Assembly: GCF_027925525.1 (NCBI RefSeq)
Contig: NZ_BSDJ01000017.1
Span: forward strand, 83,464 to 147,463
Direction of reading: 5' to 3'
Length of the DNA stretch: 64,000 nt
From: Paenibacillus tyrphae
GTDB lineage: Bacteria > Bacillota > Bacilli > Paenibacillales > NBRC-103111
Positions within the stretch are counted from its first letter, which is position 1. Each line of letters begins with the position of its first letter. Below are positions 63,920 through 64,000 of the stretch, piece after piece. Made by a program: the position numbers and the translations under genes. The notes beneath the pieces are model-generated. The model worked only from the letters and a program-made list of their open reading frames with translations. It was not told the DNA's origin and made no database searches.

Positions 63920-63939
63920 AAAAAACCCACCCATGTGGG
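63920..63939 (-). terminator. Terminator-like hairpin between 5S rRNA and the tRNA genes
   Basis: Minus-strand CCCAC-ATGG-GTGGG followed by TTTTTT, directly after 5S rRNA. The tRNA genes downstream may be read through it or have their own promoter. Confidence 0.7.
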
Positions 63940-63945
63940 CATTCC

Positions 63946-64000
63946 GCTTGGCGACGTCCTACTCTCCCAGGACCCTGCGGTCCAAGTACCATCGGCGCTG
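63946..64000 (-). rRNA. 5S rRNA, 3' part (truncated by window edge)
   Basis: Minus-strand GATGGTACTTGGACCGCAGG and GAGAGTAGGACGTCGCCAAG are the conserved 3' portion of 5S rRNA. The rest lies beyond the window. It marks the end of an rRNA operon. Confidence 0.95.

Overview
The window looks like a chromosome segment of a Paenibacillus-like member of the Paenibacillaceae. The evidence is a PBSX-type contractile-tail module, an Amj-type lipid II flippase, a purine (guanine) riboswitch before xpt-pbuX, a class Ia ribonucleotide reductase with NrdR-like boxes, a DctB/DctS/DctR/DctA dicarboxylate locus, and tRNA genes clustered behind an rRNA operon. Assignments rest on reading the sequence; no database search was run.

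1-20.9 kb: a minus-strand operon (about 16.4 kb down to 1) encodes a complete contractile tail: tail terminator, sheath, tube, tail-assembly chaperone with a probable programmed -1 frameshift, tape measure, LysM hub protein, baseplate proteins, two paralogous fibres and a holin. No capsid, portal, terminase or intact integrase is present between the regulators and the first tail gene, so this reads as an R-type tailocin rather than a prophage. Its control region (17.3-20.9 kb) has an Xpf-like sigma-factor-like activator, an Xre repressor with an ImmA-type protease, an ArpU-like regulator and a second Xre protein. Two divergent promoter regions share the operator core GCTATTAGC. A probable integrase remnant abuts tRNA-Gly at 23.3 kb, suggesting the module descends from an element inserted there.

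20.9-38.7 kb: host genes. They include an MFS exporter, a His-rich small protein, signal peptidase I, an aldo/keto reductase, a GGDEF-EAL protein, a CopC-CopD copper protein, nrdA-nrdB (NrdR-like boxes and a possible attenuator leader), an MCP, an HPt-REC-GGDEF-REC protein with a lone REC protein, and several small proteins.

38.7-52.9 kb: a stretch of mini-ORFs, the guanine riboswitch with xpt-pbuX, a UshA-type nucleotidase, the phosphonate-family binding protein phnD, a threonine synthase-like gene with a divergent LysR gene, the phnC-phnE-phnE transporter, amj, a two-gene ABC exporter and an orphan uroporphyrinogen-III synthase-like gene.

53-64 kb: a secreted LysM-3D protein, a small secreted protein, dctB, a Lys/Gln-rich lipoprotein, dctS-dctR-dctA, a LysP-type permease with a Lys-rich leader ORF before a terminator, an orphan type II thioesterase, and a minus-strand run of seven tRNA genes (Phe, Tyr, Lys, Leu, Leu, Gly, Arg in transcription order) behind the 3' end of a 5S rRNA gene.
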